DNA from: an uncultured Opitutia bacterium
GTDB taxonomy: Bacteria > Verrucomicrobiota > Verrucomicrobiia > Opitutales > Opitutaceae
Direction of reading: 5' to 3'
Assembly (NCBI GenBank): GCA_903862955.1
Contig: CAIPAH010000022.1
Span: 124,001 to 188,000 of the forward strand
DNA: 64,000 nucleotides
Below are positions 18,058 through 26,358 of the stretch, piece by piece. Within the stretch, counting starts at the first letter, position 1, and the number at the start of each line of letters is the position of its first letter. The position numbers and the translations under genes are program-made. The notes under the pieces are model-generated. The model was not told the DNA's origin. It searched no databases and worked only from the letters and a program-made list of their open reading frames with translations.

Positions 18058-18116
18058 GTAGGAGCGGCTTTACGCCGCGATGCCCATCACCAATCGCGGG
18101 ATAAACCCGCTCCTAC
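18058..18116. repeat. REP-like hairpin, GTAGGAGCGG type
   Basis: GTAGGAGCGGCTTTACGCCG is mirrored by a 3' half ending GCGGGATAAACCCGCTCCTA. It shares the GGCTTTACGCC core with the copies at 2091 and 30990 but has a different outer word. It lies between the convergent permease and galM genes and may act as a terminator on both strands. Confidence 0.82.
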
Positions 18117-18147
18117 TCCCAGATCCGGCGAGCGGCGGGAAGCGGAT

Positions 18148-19185
18148 TCAGATTCCGGCGCTGACCGTGCGCTCAAACCGATACCGGATCTCGCCGCGGG
18201 CCGTTTCACCCGGGCGCAGCACCAGCGGGGCAAAGCCGGGGCGGCCCAGCCCGCCGGCAAATTTCTGGCACTCCAGGCAAATGCCCGCGTTCGGCCCATA
18301 CGGCCGGCCGCGCTTGCCGGGCAGCGTGCCGTCGAGGAAGCGACCGGCGTAGAATTGCATGCCCGGCTCCGTGGTGAGGACATCGAGCCGCAGCGATCCG
18401 TCACCCGACCAGAGGCTCGCCACCGGCTCCGTCTCGGCCCGATGCGGATTGAGAAGATAATAGTCGCCGTGCTGCTGCCACAGCCGCCCCAGCCGCTCGC
18501 GCAGCCGCGCGGGTTCGCGGAAATCGTTGCCCGCCGGCTCAACCGGCGCCGCCCGGCCGAGGGGCGCCAGCTGTTCGTCGGTGACCGCGAACATGTCCGC
18601 GCGGATTTGCAATGTGTGCCCAAGCGCATCCCCGGCCCCCTCACCCTCGAGGTTGAAATAGGTGTGGTTCGTCAGGCAGAGCGGCGTCGGCCGGTCCGTG
18701 GTCGCTTCATACCGCATCGCCAGCGTCGCGCCCTGTTCGACGCGGTATTCCACCACGACCGACAACGTGCCGGGATAGCCTTCGTCCCCGTCCGGGCTGA
18801 CGTGGCTCAATTTCAGGGAATCAGCCGCCACCGCCTCGACGCGCCAGAGTTGCTTGTCGAACCCCACGCGTCCGCCGTGCAGGTGGTTGGGCGGGTCGTT
18901 GGCCGCGAGCGGATATCGCCGCCCGTCGAGTTCGAACGCCGCGCCGGTGATCCGACCCGCAACGCGCCCCGTGATCGCGCCGAAGTAGGGATGACCCCGC
19001 AGATACTCGTTCAGGGTCGCAAACCCGAGCGCGACGTCCGTCGCTCCACCCGCGCCGCCCGGTACGCGAATCGCCGTCACAATGCCGCCAAAGTCCGTGA
19101 CATCCACCTCCAGCCCGCCCGGTTGACCGAGCGTAACGAGCTGGGCGCTGCGTCCATCCGGAAGTCGGCCAAAGGGCTGGGACAT
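18148..19185 (-). CDS. galM: Aldose 1-epimerase (galactose mutarotase)
   Basis: The MSQPFGRLPDG start gives 345 residues, the normal GalM length; the ORF-track start six codons upstream adds nothing conserved. NDPPNHLHGGRVGFDKQLW and LCLTNHTYFNLEG carry the two His of the active site, and GICLECQKFAGG near the C-terminus supplies the catalytic Glu. The enzyme interconverts alpha and beta anomers of hexoses in the cytoplasm. It sits next to housekeeping genes on the same strand, separated by 52 bases from the DUF983 gene, so its regulation by sugar is not evident. Confidence 0.93.
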   Translation of the reverse strand: MSQPFGRLPDGRSAQLVTLGQPGGLEVDVTDFGGIVTAIRVPGGAGGATDVALGFATLNEYLRGHPYFGAITGRVAGRITGAAFELDGRRYPLAANDPPNHLHGGRVGFDKQLWRVEAVAADSLKLSHVSPDGDEGYPGTLSVVVEYRVEQGATLAMRYEATTDRPTPLCLTNHTYFNLEGEGAGDALGHTLQIRADMFAVTDEQLAPLGRAAPVEPAGNDFREPARLRERLGRLWQQHGDYYLLNPHRAETEPVASLWSGDGSLRLDVLTTEPGMQFYAGRFLDGTLPGKRGRPYGPNAGICLECQKFAGGLGRPGFAPLVLRPGETARGEIRYRFERTVSAGI

Positions 19186-19237
19186 GGCGGGGAAATTCTT
19201 CACGCGAAAGCGGCCTGTTCGGCCCGAAAGTCGCCGC

Positions 19238-19645
19238 TCAGATATTCTGGTCCTCGCCTTTGCGCACCGCGCCCAGATTCGCCGGCAGGTGCTGGGGCAG
19301 GAAAAAATAGTAATTCATCAGCCACCAGCTCCGCGAGGAGCGGTAAAACAGCAGCGGAAAGCCGAACGCACCCACGCCCGCAATGATCGCCGCCGCCACG
19401 CCCGGCAGCAAGCCGCCCATGTAGAGCAGCAGCACCGGTACGAGAAAGCCGATGATGGTGATGCCGTAATTCAGCGACATCGCGCCGAGGAAGCTGCCCT
19501 CGTCCCGCTCGATCTTCATCCCGCACACCGGGCAGGCCGGGTTCACCTGGAAGAGCGTGCCCTCCTTGAACAGCGTCTTGCCGCCGCAGTTGGGACAACG
19601 GTTCGAAAGACCCCGGCGAACGATCTGCAGGCGCGTGACGGTCAT
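19238..19645 (-). CDS. DUF983 family membrane protein with zinc-ribbon motifs
   Basis: The 135-residue protein begins with two CPxCG knuckles (CPNCGGKTLF and CPVCGMKI) and then two hydrophobic segments (around YGITIIGFLVPVLLLYMGG and GVAAAIIAGVGAFGFPLLF). This is the DUF983 architecture found in many Gram-negative bacteria, often near respiratory genes. Its function is unknown; a role in metal handling or cofactor delivery has been suggested from contexts elsewhere, but nothing here shows it. Confidence 0.9.
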   Translation of the reverse strand: MTVTRLQIVRRGLSNRCPNCGGKTLFKEGTLFQVNPACPVCGMKIERDEGSFLGAMSLNYGITIIGFLVPVLLLYMGGLLPGVAAAIIAGVGAFGFPLLFYRSSRSWWLMNYYFFLPQHLPANLGAVRKGEDQNI

Positions 19646-19681
19646 GGGAGGAATTTAACCACCGATTGGAGATTCACCACG

Positions 19682-19712
19682 AAAAAGGCGCCCCGTTGCG
19701 GGGGCGCCTTCG
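19682..19712 (-). terminator. Rho-independent terminator of tsf
   Basis: The stem AAGGCGCCCC/GGGGCGCCTT with a 6-base loop is followed, on the minus strand, by a run of T (AAAAA on plus). It lies 21 bases after the tsf stop and closes the rpsB-tsf operon. Confidence 0.9.
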
Positions 19713-19732
19713 AAAGAATCGGCTGCGACGGC

Positions 19733-20326
<594 letters not shown>

Positions 20327-20359
20327 TACGGAATTCGATGGAGATGAATGACGGCGGGA

Positions 20360-21250
20360 TTACTCGGCCTTGACCGTGGCCTTCTTGGCGCGGACCGGCT
20401 TTTTGGCGGCCGGGGGCACGATGGCCTCGGCGTCGCCCTCGACGACCGCGACAACGTCGGCGGGCAGGTCGATCTTGGAGAGGTCAACCTCGGTGGCCGA
20501 CACCGGCTGGACGCCGGCGGTGACACCCTTGAGGTCGGCGGCGCCACGGGCGGCGCGACGCGTGTCACGCTGGGCGAGACCGCTCTGCACGGCGGCGACA
20601 ATGGCGTCGACGATGATGCGGACGGACTTCACCGCGTCGTCATTGCCCGGGATCGGGTGACTCAGCGTGGTCGGGTCGGAATTGGTGTCGCAGAGGCCGA
20701 CGCACGGGATGCCGCAGCGGGCGGCCTCGGCGACGGCGATCTTCTCGTGGTTCACGTCGACGACGAACATCGCGGACGGCAGGCCGACCATGTCGGCGAT
20801 GCCGCTGAAATTGCGCTGCATGCGGACCATCTCACGCTTGATGGCGGCTTCCTCCTTGGAGGAGAGCTTGGCCAGCTCGCCGCTGGTCTCCATCGCCTGG
20901 TATTTTTTGAACTTGGCGATGGATTTCTTGACGGTCTCGTGGTTCGTGAGCGTGCCGCCGAGCCAGCGGTCAACGCAGACGGGCATGCCGGTGAGGCTCG
21001 CGGCCTCGCGGACGATTTCCTTGGCCTGGCGCTTGGTGCCGACGAAGAGGATGTTGCCGCCGTTGGCGACGGTGTCCTCGACAAACTGGCAGGCCTTCTC
21101 GAGGGCCGCGTGGGTCTTGCCGAGGTCGATGATGGAGATGCCCTGGCGGTGATCGAAGACGAAAGGCTTCGAGCGGGGATTCCAACGCTTGGTCTGGTGC
21201 CCGAAATGCACGCCGGCATCGAGCAGGTCTTTGGGACTGGGAACGTTCAT
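20360..21250 (-). CDS. rpsB: 30S ribosomal protein S2
   Basis: The 296-residue protein has the S2 hallmarks GVHFGHQTKRWNPRSKPF, FVGTKRQAKEIV, DRWLGGTLTN and the late CDTNSDPTTLSHPIPGNDDA. Compared with the 241 residues of E. coli S2 it has a C-terminal extension of about 55 residues that ends in a Lys/Ala-rich tail (KKPVRAKKATVKAE). The tail is probably disordered and may touch rRNA. It heads a two-gene operon with tsf. An initiator tRNA gene lies 199 bases upstream on the opposite strand. Confidence 0.97.
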   Translation of the reverse strand: MNVPSPKDLLDAGVHFGHQTKRWNPRSKPFVFDHRQGISIIDLGKTHAALEKACQFVEDTVANGGNILFVGTKRQAKEIVREAASLTGMPVCVDRWLGGTLTNHETVKKSIAKFKKYQAMETSGELAKLSSKEEAAIKREMVRMQRNFSGIADMVGLPSAMFVVDVNHEKIAVAEAARCGIPCVGLCDTNSDPTTLSHPIPGNDDAVKSVRIIVDAIVAAVQSGLAQRDTRRAARGAADLKGVTAGVQPVSATEVDLSKIDLPADVVAVVEGDAEAIVPPAAKKPVRAKKATVKAE

Positions 21251-21406
21251 GATGATCTATGTTTTGCGAAACACAGGTCGGCCAGTGGGCCGCCTTGCGA
21301 TCGTAACTGAGGTTATGGTTGATGATTGCTAACTGGCAGAGCGGTCCAAAACAGGGATCGAGCCCACCGCTGGCAAGCGCGAAGTGCGCAAAAATCCAAA
21401 TAGGCG

Positions 21407-21412
21407 TTGACA
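21407..21412 (+). promoter_or_regulatory. Candidate -35 box for the initiator tRNA
   Basis: A perfect TTGACA lies 37 bases before the mature tRNA 5' end, a suitable place for a -35 element. The matching -10 region (around CACGTT) is poor, so the call is tentative. Confidence 0.35.
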
Positions 21413-21449
21413 GGCAAATGGCTGCGGAGCACGTTGCGCCTCCCCTTGT

Positions 21450-21526
<77 letters not shown>

Positions 21527-21531
21527 ATTTT

Positions 21532-21566
21532 AAACCCTTGGATTCGATTCCAAGGGTTTTTTATTT
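21532..21566 (+). terminator. Rho-independent terminator of the tRNA
   Basis: A perfect stem AAACCCTTGGA/TCCAAGGGTTT with a 6-base loop is followed by TTTATTT, five bases after the encoded CCA. Confidence 0.93.
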
Positions 21567-21601
21567 AGCGATTTACAGAACTTTCCGGAGTTGCCGACCC
21601 C

Positions 21602-21676
21602 TCACCGGCCTCGCGTCAGAGTCGAGAGCGTGCGCAGAACGATGTGCATCTCCCGCATCAGCGAAGTGTATTTGAT
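21602..21676 (-). pseudogene. C-terminal remnant of a polyprenyl-phosphate sugar transferase
   Basis: In the minus frame ending at the TGA at 21602-21604, the sequence reads LYYIKYTSLMREMHIVLRTL followed by STLTRGR and the stop. This resembles the C-terminal tail of exopolysaccharide sugar transferases, whose usual form is DLYYIxxxSLxxDLxIxLRT. Only about 25 residues remain and they follow directly on the ABC exporter remnant in another frame. The resemblance is by pattern only and short, hence moderate confidence. Confidence 0.42.
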
Positions 21677-21679
21677 GTA

Positions 21680-21803
21680 GTACAGCCGGAATCGCCCCGA
21701 TCCCAATCATTTCCAAAATCGCGCCGACAAACATGGCCACCACGAGCCATCCCATGCGCCGGCGTTGGGGCCGGTTCAGCAGGATCTTTAGTTTTCGATT
21801 CAC
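21680..21803 (-). pseudogene. N-terminal remnant of an ABC exporter (MsbA/PglK-like)
   Basis: From the GTG at 21803 the minus frame encodes VNRKLKILLNRPQRRRMGWL followed by VVAMFVGAILEMIGIGAIPA, which looks like the cytoplasmic start and first transmembrane helix of polysaccharide or lipid ABC exporters. The homology stops after about 41 residues, where the sequence switches to the sugar transferase tail in another frame. Together they record a deletion inside a former surface-polysaccharide locus next to the tRNA. Confidence 0.55.
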
Positions 21804-22129
21804 GGGAAGGTTCGGGCCGTCGGAACGCGCGCAAACAGGTCGGTTGTGACCGGGCTCGACCCGGCGAAGCTGGGTTAGACTGCGGCGTCGCAATGCCCAT
21901 TTTTTTTAGGTAACAGTCCCGATACAAAGTGATCCTTGTCTCCGCTGCGTGCAGGACGGCGGCCGGACGCAGCCTTGTCGCCGCCCTCGACGGGGCATCC
22001 CGATGTCGCTGGTCGCGGCCCGCGCGCTTCCTCGAGCCGGGCAGGTTGCACGGTGTGCGGCGGAAATTAAATGCGCGGCAAAATTCCAGCGCACAGTAAC
22101 TCTCCGCTCCGTTCGCGGTCTGAGTCCCC
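21804..22129. other. 326-base stretch without a recognised gene
   Basis: Open frames here are short and unlike known proteins. A run of eight T lies near 21899. The stretch should carry the promoter of the following small-gene pair, but no convincing -35/-10 pair is visible. Confidence 0.4.
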
Positions 22130-22540
22130 ATGAAAAAGAATCCTCTCAGCAAAGATGTCCTGCCGCACAACTTCATTGGGATCGGTTCGGTCACCGTGGA
22201 GCGGGTGCGGGCCCGTGCCCGGGAAATCGCCCTCCTCGCCGGGCACGCCGTGGGTGATGTGACGCCCGCCGATTTTGAACAGGCCAAGCGCGAACTGCTG
22301 GACGAATCGGACAAGGACCCGAAGGAGGCCTTCCTGGAATCCGCGCCCGAGTCCGATCGGTGGAATCCCGTGCCGGGGTCCGCGGGCCACCAAGCGCCGG
22401 AATCGCCGCCGGAAGACGAGGACGAGGAAGGTCGGAGCGAAACCGAGCAGCTCGTCAACGAGGGGGTGGAGGAAGCCGAGCGCGACCAGATGATCCAGGC
22501 TTCCCGCGCCGCTGTCCGCCAGGGCAAGCGTTCTTCATGA
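22130..22540 (+). CDS. Hypothetical acidic protein, small helical head plus charged tail
   Basis: The 136-residue product is not recognised. Residues 20-60 (VERVRARAREIALLAGHAVG, then DVTPADFEQAKRELL) form a compact helical motif faintly like DUF2934-type domains. The rest is rich in Glu, Asp, Pro and Ser and is probably disordered. There is no signal peptide or membrane segment. Its TGA overlaps the ATG of the next small ORF (ATGA), which suggests coupled translation. A role cannot be assigned. Confidence 0.65.
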   Translation: MKKNPLSKDVLPHNFIGIGSVTVERVRARAREIALLAGHAVGDVTPADFEQAKRELLDESDKDPKEAFLESAPESDRWNPVPGSAGHQAPESPPEDEDEEGRSETEQLVNEGVEEAERDQMIQASRAAVRQGKRSS

Positions 22541-22671
22541 AACCCTCGACCGAGTGGGCGGCCACGGCGCAGGCCCTCATGGCCCGCGGCAGGGAACCTG
22601 CCGCATTTCGCCTCGTCGATGTGGAAATCGACGACCACCTCTTTGGCCCCAAGTTCGCGACCACAACCTAA
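22537..22671 (+). CDS. Small hypothetical protein coupled by ATGA overlap
   Basis: A 44-residue frame starts at the ATG inside the ATGA overlap with the preceding gene and ends at 22671. The product (starting MKPSTEWAATAQALMARG) has no recognised domain. The overlap argues that it is translated, but its short length leaves open that it is chance. Confidence 0.4.
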   Translation: MKPSTEWAATAQALMARGREPAAFRLVDVEIDDHLFGPKFATTT

Positions 22672-22804
22672 AGCAAGCACCGCGCCCCAAGAGAGCCACG
22701 TCCTCCAAAATCTTGGCGAAGGCGGAGCTTGGCCGCCGTAGGCTCGGCGAAGGTGGCCAAATGGTCTTGCGCTGCCAACCGGCGGGGGAGTTTCCTCGAA
22801 GCCC

Positions 22805-24793
22805 ATGGCAATCCCCGCGAGCAGGCCCGGCAGACCCCACTGGCTGACCTGGGGCGCGATCGCCCTTTGCGCTGCCGCCGTCTGGACGGTGTTTGGGAGT
22901 GCGCGCGGGTTTCAGTTCGTCCTCTGGGACGACGACCACAACCTCCAGCTGAATCCCCATCTGGGCGGGGTCACGTGGGAGAATCTCCGGTGGATGTTCA
23001 CCGACACCACCTACTCCCGCCGCTACTTTCCCCTCGCGTGGCTCGGCTGGAACATCGAGCACGACCTGTTCGGCCTGACGGCCTATTCGACGCACCTGGG
23101 CAACATCCTGTTTCACCTGGTGAACACGGTCCTGGTCTTCTGCGTGATCCGGACAGCCCTGCGCCTCTGGCTCCCCGCCGAAAACGCCGCCAACTCGGGG
23201 AAGGCCACGTTCGCCGCCCTGGCCGGGACCCTCGTGTGGGCGTTGCACCCGCTGCGCGTCGAGGTGGTGGCCTGGGCGTCCGCCCGGATCTACGTGCAAT
23301 CCAGCTGTTTCCTGCTCGTGGCCACGTGGTGTTACCTGCGCGCGCTCGAGTCGCCTCAGGATTCGGCCGCGGCGCGACGCTTCCGCTGGGGCTCCGTCGC
23401 CGCGCTCGCCTTGTCGCTGCTGACCTACCCGCTCGCCCTCAGCTTCGTGGCCATCCTGCTCGTGCTGGACTGGTATCTGCCCGCCCACCTGCGCCCGGCC
23501 GCCGCGGCTTCGTGGTCACAGCGGGCCACGTCCGTCATCGTGGCAAACCTGCCCTTCATCGTAGTCACCGGCGCGGTCCTCGCCGCCACGCTGTGGGCGC
23601 GCACCAACGTCGCCGCCGTGGGCTGGAATCCGCCGGTCACGCTGGCCCAATTCGGCATTGCCTCGCGCTTCATGCAGGCGTGCTACGTCTGGGCTTACTA
23701 CCTGTGGAAACCGCTCCTGCCGTTTCACCTCTCGCCCTACTACACGCAGCTGCTGGATTTTTCGCCCGGTGACTGGGAGTTTGTTGTCAGCCTCGTGGTC
23801 GTCGCCACCACGACTGCCCTCCTGTTCGTTCGCCGCGCCCGCTGGCCCGGACTTTGGGTGCTCTGGCTTTGCCACCTGCTCGTGCTCGCTCCCGTGCTCG
23901 GTCTGACCGAACACCCGCACTTCACCAGCGACCGGTATTGCTACCTCGCGGGCGTGCCCTGGTCGATCGGACTCGCCGCGCTGCTCCTTCGCCCGTGGCC
24001 GCGGTGGCTCGGCGTCTCCGTGCCGGTCGCGGTGAATGTTTTCCTCGGCACGCTCAGCGTCCATCAGCTGAAGGTGTGGCGCGACACCGAGTCGCTCGGG
24101 CTGCACATGATCGCCGAGATGGGCGAACACCCGCGGCGCTTCGACATCTACCAGCGCATCGCCACGTCGCTGCGCGAGGACGGTCGGGTGGAGGAATCCA
24201 ACGCCTATTATCTCAAATTCCTCGCCGGTGACCCGCACGCCGCCGACAAGGCCCTCAACCAGGCGCGCAAACTCGAGGCCGAGGGCCAGACCCGCGAGGC
24301 CTTCGCGCAATATCTCCTCGCGTCCAAGCTCAAGCCCGACCTCGCCGAGCCACCGTTCCGCCTCGGCTCCATTCTGCTGGCGGACGACCGCGCCGCGGAC
24401 GCGCTGCCCTATCTGCGGGACGCGGTCCGGCTCGCGCCCGGATTCGCCGACGCGCAGGTGACGCTCGGCTGGGCCTTCAACCGCTGCGGCCAGGCGCCCG
24501 AGGCCATTCCTCATTTCGAGGCGGCCCTCCGTCTGCAGCCCGCCGACGCCGCCGCTCACAGCGGCCTGGCCGCGGCGTTGATGGCCATCGGCCACCCGCT
24601 CGAGGCCCTGCCGCACCTCGAGGAGGTCGCCCGGCTTTACCCGGGCTCGCCCCTCGCCCATTTCCAACTTGGCCAGGCACTGCTGGACGGTTTCAGCCGC
24701 AACGCCGACGCCGCCGCGCAATTTGAAATCGTGCTGAAGCTGCGGCCGGACTTCCCCGGCGCCCGCGAGGCGCTCGAACGCAGCCGGCGCTGA
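22805..24793 (+). CDS. TMTC-like polytopic membrane protein with C-terminal TPR repeats
   Basis: The 662-residue protein begins with a GT-C-like membrane region (about residues 10-420, roughly ten helices). It carries the signature of bacterial TMTC/DUF1736-type proteins: FVLWDDDHNLQLNPHLGG, YFPLAWLGWNIEHDLFGL and HLGNILFHLVNTVL. Residues 440-662 are tetratricopeptide repeats (for example FRLGSILLADDRAADALPYL). The acidic WDDDHN loop matches the DD metal-binding loop of GT-C glycosyltransferases, so it may glycosylate proteins or lipids on the outer face of the membrane, but activity is unproven in bacteria. Its stop codon touches the stop of the convergent amidohydrolase. Confidence 0.85.
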   Translation: MAIPASRPGRPHWLTWGAIALCAAAVWTVFGSARGFQFVLWDDDHNLQLNPHLGGVTWENLRWMFTDTTYSRRYFPLAWLGWNIEHDLFGLTAYSTHLGNILFHLVNTVLVFCVIRTALRLWLPAENAANSGKATFAALAGTLVWALHPLRVEVVAWASARIYVQSSCFLLVATWCYLRALESPQDSAAARRFRWGSVAALALSLLTYPLALSFVAILLVLDWYLPAHLRPAAAASWSQRATSVIVANLPFIVVTGAVLAATLWARTNVAAVGWNPPVTLAQFGIASRFMQACYVWAYYLWKPLLPFHLSPYYTQLLDFSPGDWEFVVSLVVVATTTALLFVRRARWPGLWVLWLCHLLVLAPVLGLTEHPHFTSDRYCYLAGVPWSIGLAALLLRPWPRWLGVSVPVAVNVFLGTLSVHQLKVWRDTESLGLHMIAEMGEHPRRFDIYQRIATSLREDGRVEESNAYYLKFLAGDPHAADKALNQARKLEAEGQTREAFAQYLLASKLKPDLAEPPFRLGSILLADDRAADALPYLRDAVRLAPGFADAQVTLGWAFNRCGQAPEAIPHFEAALRLQPADAAAHSGLAAALMAIGHPLEALPHLEEVARLYPGSPLAHFQLGQALLDGFSRNADAAAQFEIVLKLRPDFPGAREALERSRR

Positions 24794-25600
24794 TTACTCG
24801 GCGCGGTGGGTGAAGCCCAGGGCCCGCGCGGCATTCTGGCCGAGGATTTTCCGCTTCGCCTCCTCGGGGATCTGCGCGAACAGCACGCGGCCGAGCTGTG
24901 ATGCCTGGTCGAGGAACACGGCGTCGCTGCCCCAGATGACCTTGTCTTCCAGGCCCGACGCCACGAGGTCCTCGATCAGCCCGCGCGGACACGTGGACAG
25001 ACACAGCTCCACGTAAACCCGCGGATACTGGCGCGCGAACTGCATGTATTTTTCCAGCTCCGCCGAGCCGATGTGCGCCAGCAGCCAGCGAATCCGGGGA
25101 AAACGACGGAAGTAACCCTCGAGTTCGTCGAGCTCCGGGCCAAACACGTGCGCCAGCACCGGCATCGCGTGCTCGTTGGCGAACGCAAAGACCGGCTGGT
25201 AGTTCGGGTGATTGTAGGGCAACCCCGGCCGCGCGCCATACGACCACACCTTCAGGCCTTTGAACCCCGCCGCCTTCGCGCCCGCGAGCTGCGCGGTGAC
25301 TTTCTCCGGATAACCAACGTCCACCACGAAATAGCCGAAGATCCGGTCGGGAAACTCCCTGATCCCGTCAGCGACGAGCGCGTTGCCGTGCTCCGCGTCG
25401 CCGAAGATCGCCGGGATCGCGCTCACGCACGAAAGCAGCACGCCCAGCCGGTCCATCGACGCCACGAGCGCCTTCGCTGTCGGCCGGATGATGGGAAAAT
25501 CGGGTCCGTGGCCAAAGTGCGCGTGCGCGTCGATCAGCATCACATCCTCGAGCGCGCGACCCGACCGGCCCGCCGTCTGGAAATAATCGGGCGAGCTCAT
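24794..25600 (-). CDS. Amidohydrolase_2 family metal-dependent hydrolase (intact)
   Basis: A 268-residue TIM-barrel hydrolase starting MSSPDY. The metal ligands expected in the Amidohydrolase_2 family are all visible: HxH in LIDAHAHFGHG, His in LAHVFG, His in LLAHIGS and Asp in WGSDAVF. Such enzymes decarboxylate or hydrolyse lactones and small acids. Its ATG overlaps the stop of the upstream, degenerate paralogue by four bases, so both are made together. The real start is well inside the ORF-track frame (24794-26212), whose upstream part is a shadow. Confidence 0.88.
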   Translation of the reverse strand: MSSPDYFQTAGRSGRALEDVMLIDAHAHFGHGPDFPIIRPTAKALVASMDRLGVLLSCVSAIPAIFGDAEHGNALVADGIREFPDRIFGYFVVDVGYPEKVTAQLAGAKAAGFKGLKVWSYGARPGLPYNHPNYQPVFAFANEHAMPVLAHVFGPELDELEGYFRRFPRIRWLLAHIGSAELEKYMQFARQYPRVYVELCLSTCPRGLIEDLVASGLEDKVIWGSDAVFLDQASQLGRVLFAQIPEEAKRKILGQNAARALGFTHRAE

Positions 25601-26355
25601 GGCTTCACCTCCGCCAGCAGCCGCTCGATGTTGCCATGCGCAATGGACGCCCGCGCCGCTTCGGACAGCGGCGCATACGTCAGCAGCGCGATGGACGCCC
25701 CGCCCTCGGCCTCCGGATACGAGGTGCCCCAGACGAAGCGCGCGTGCCCGAATTTCTCCACGAGATCCGGGATGCCCTCGTGCACGGAATACGCGCTGCT
25801 CAGGCAGAGATGCAGCCCCGGGTGCCGTTCCAGCAGTGCATACAGCGAGCGGTGGCGCCCGAGCCGCGGCACCTGCGTGACAATCAGCCGCAGTTTCGGG
25901 AACGCCGTCAGCACCTCCTCGATCTCGTCCAGCGTGATGCCCCGGTAATCCACCAGCAGCGGCAGCCGCGCGTCCGCGCACGCCCCGTAAAGTTTCCCGC
26001 TGCACCACGGCCGGGCCGAAAACATGTGCTCGCGCGGGCTGATCCACCCGATGCGCATGTCGCGCGCCAACTCCCGCGCCAGCATCGTCTCCACCGAGTG
26101 ATCGTCCGGGGAGCCGTCGGGCGTGAGGGCGAACGCCGGGATCCAGCTCCCGCGCCCCGTCGCCTCGCGCGCCAGGACGTCGTTGCCCCAGTGGGGAAAG
26201 TTCTCGATGCACTGCCGGTGACGCACCACTGCCGACGCAATCTCCAGCCGCGCCAGCTCGCGGTCGAGGTCCTCGGCGTCCGGACGAAACAGCGCGAAGG
26301 GCTTGCGCGGAAGTCCGACCAGAACGTCGCAGGCAATGAGCTTGAGCGTGGACAT
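25597..26355 (-). CDS. Degenerate Amidohydrolase_2 family protein (metal ligands lost)
   Basis: The 252-residue protein has the length and strand order of the neighbouring amidohydrolase, but the metal site is gone. LIDAHAHFG of the partner corresponds to LIACDVLVG, the His-bearing LAHVFG to LLVDYRG, LLAHIGS to LIVTQVPRLG, and WGSD to WGTS. It is therefore probably not a hydrolase and may be a structural or regulatory partner of the intact enzyme encoded 4 bases downstream. The upstream esterase gene ends three bases before it, so three genes form a tight operon. Confidence 0.78.
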   Translation of the reverse strand: MSTLKLIACDVLVGLPRKPFALFRPDAEDLDRELARLEIASAVVRHRQCIENFPHWGNDVLAREATGRGSWIPAFALTPDGSPDDHSVETMLARELARDMRIGWISPREHMFSARPWCSGKLYGACADARLPLLVDYRGITLDEIEEVLTAFPKLRLIVTQVPRLGRHRSLYALLERHPGLHLCLSSAYSVHEGIPDLVEKFGHARFVWGTSYPEAEGGASIALLTYAPLSEAARASIAHGNIERLLAEVKP

Positions 26356-26358
26356 GGA

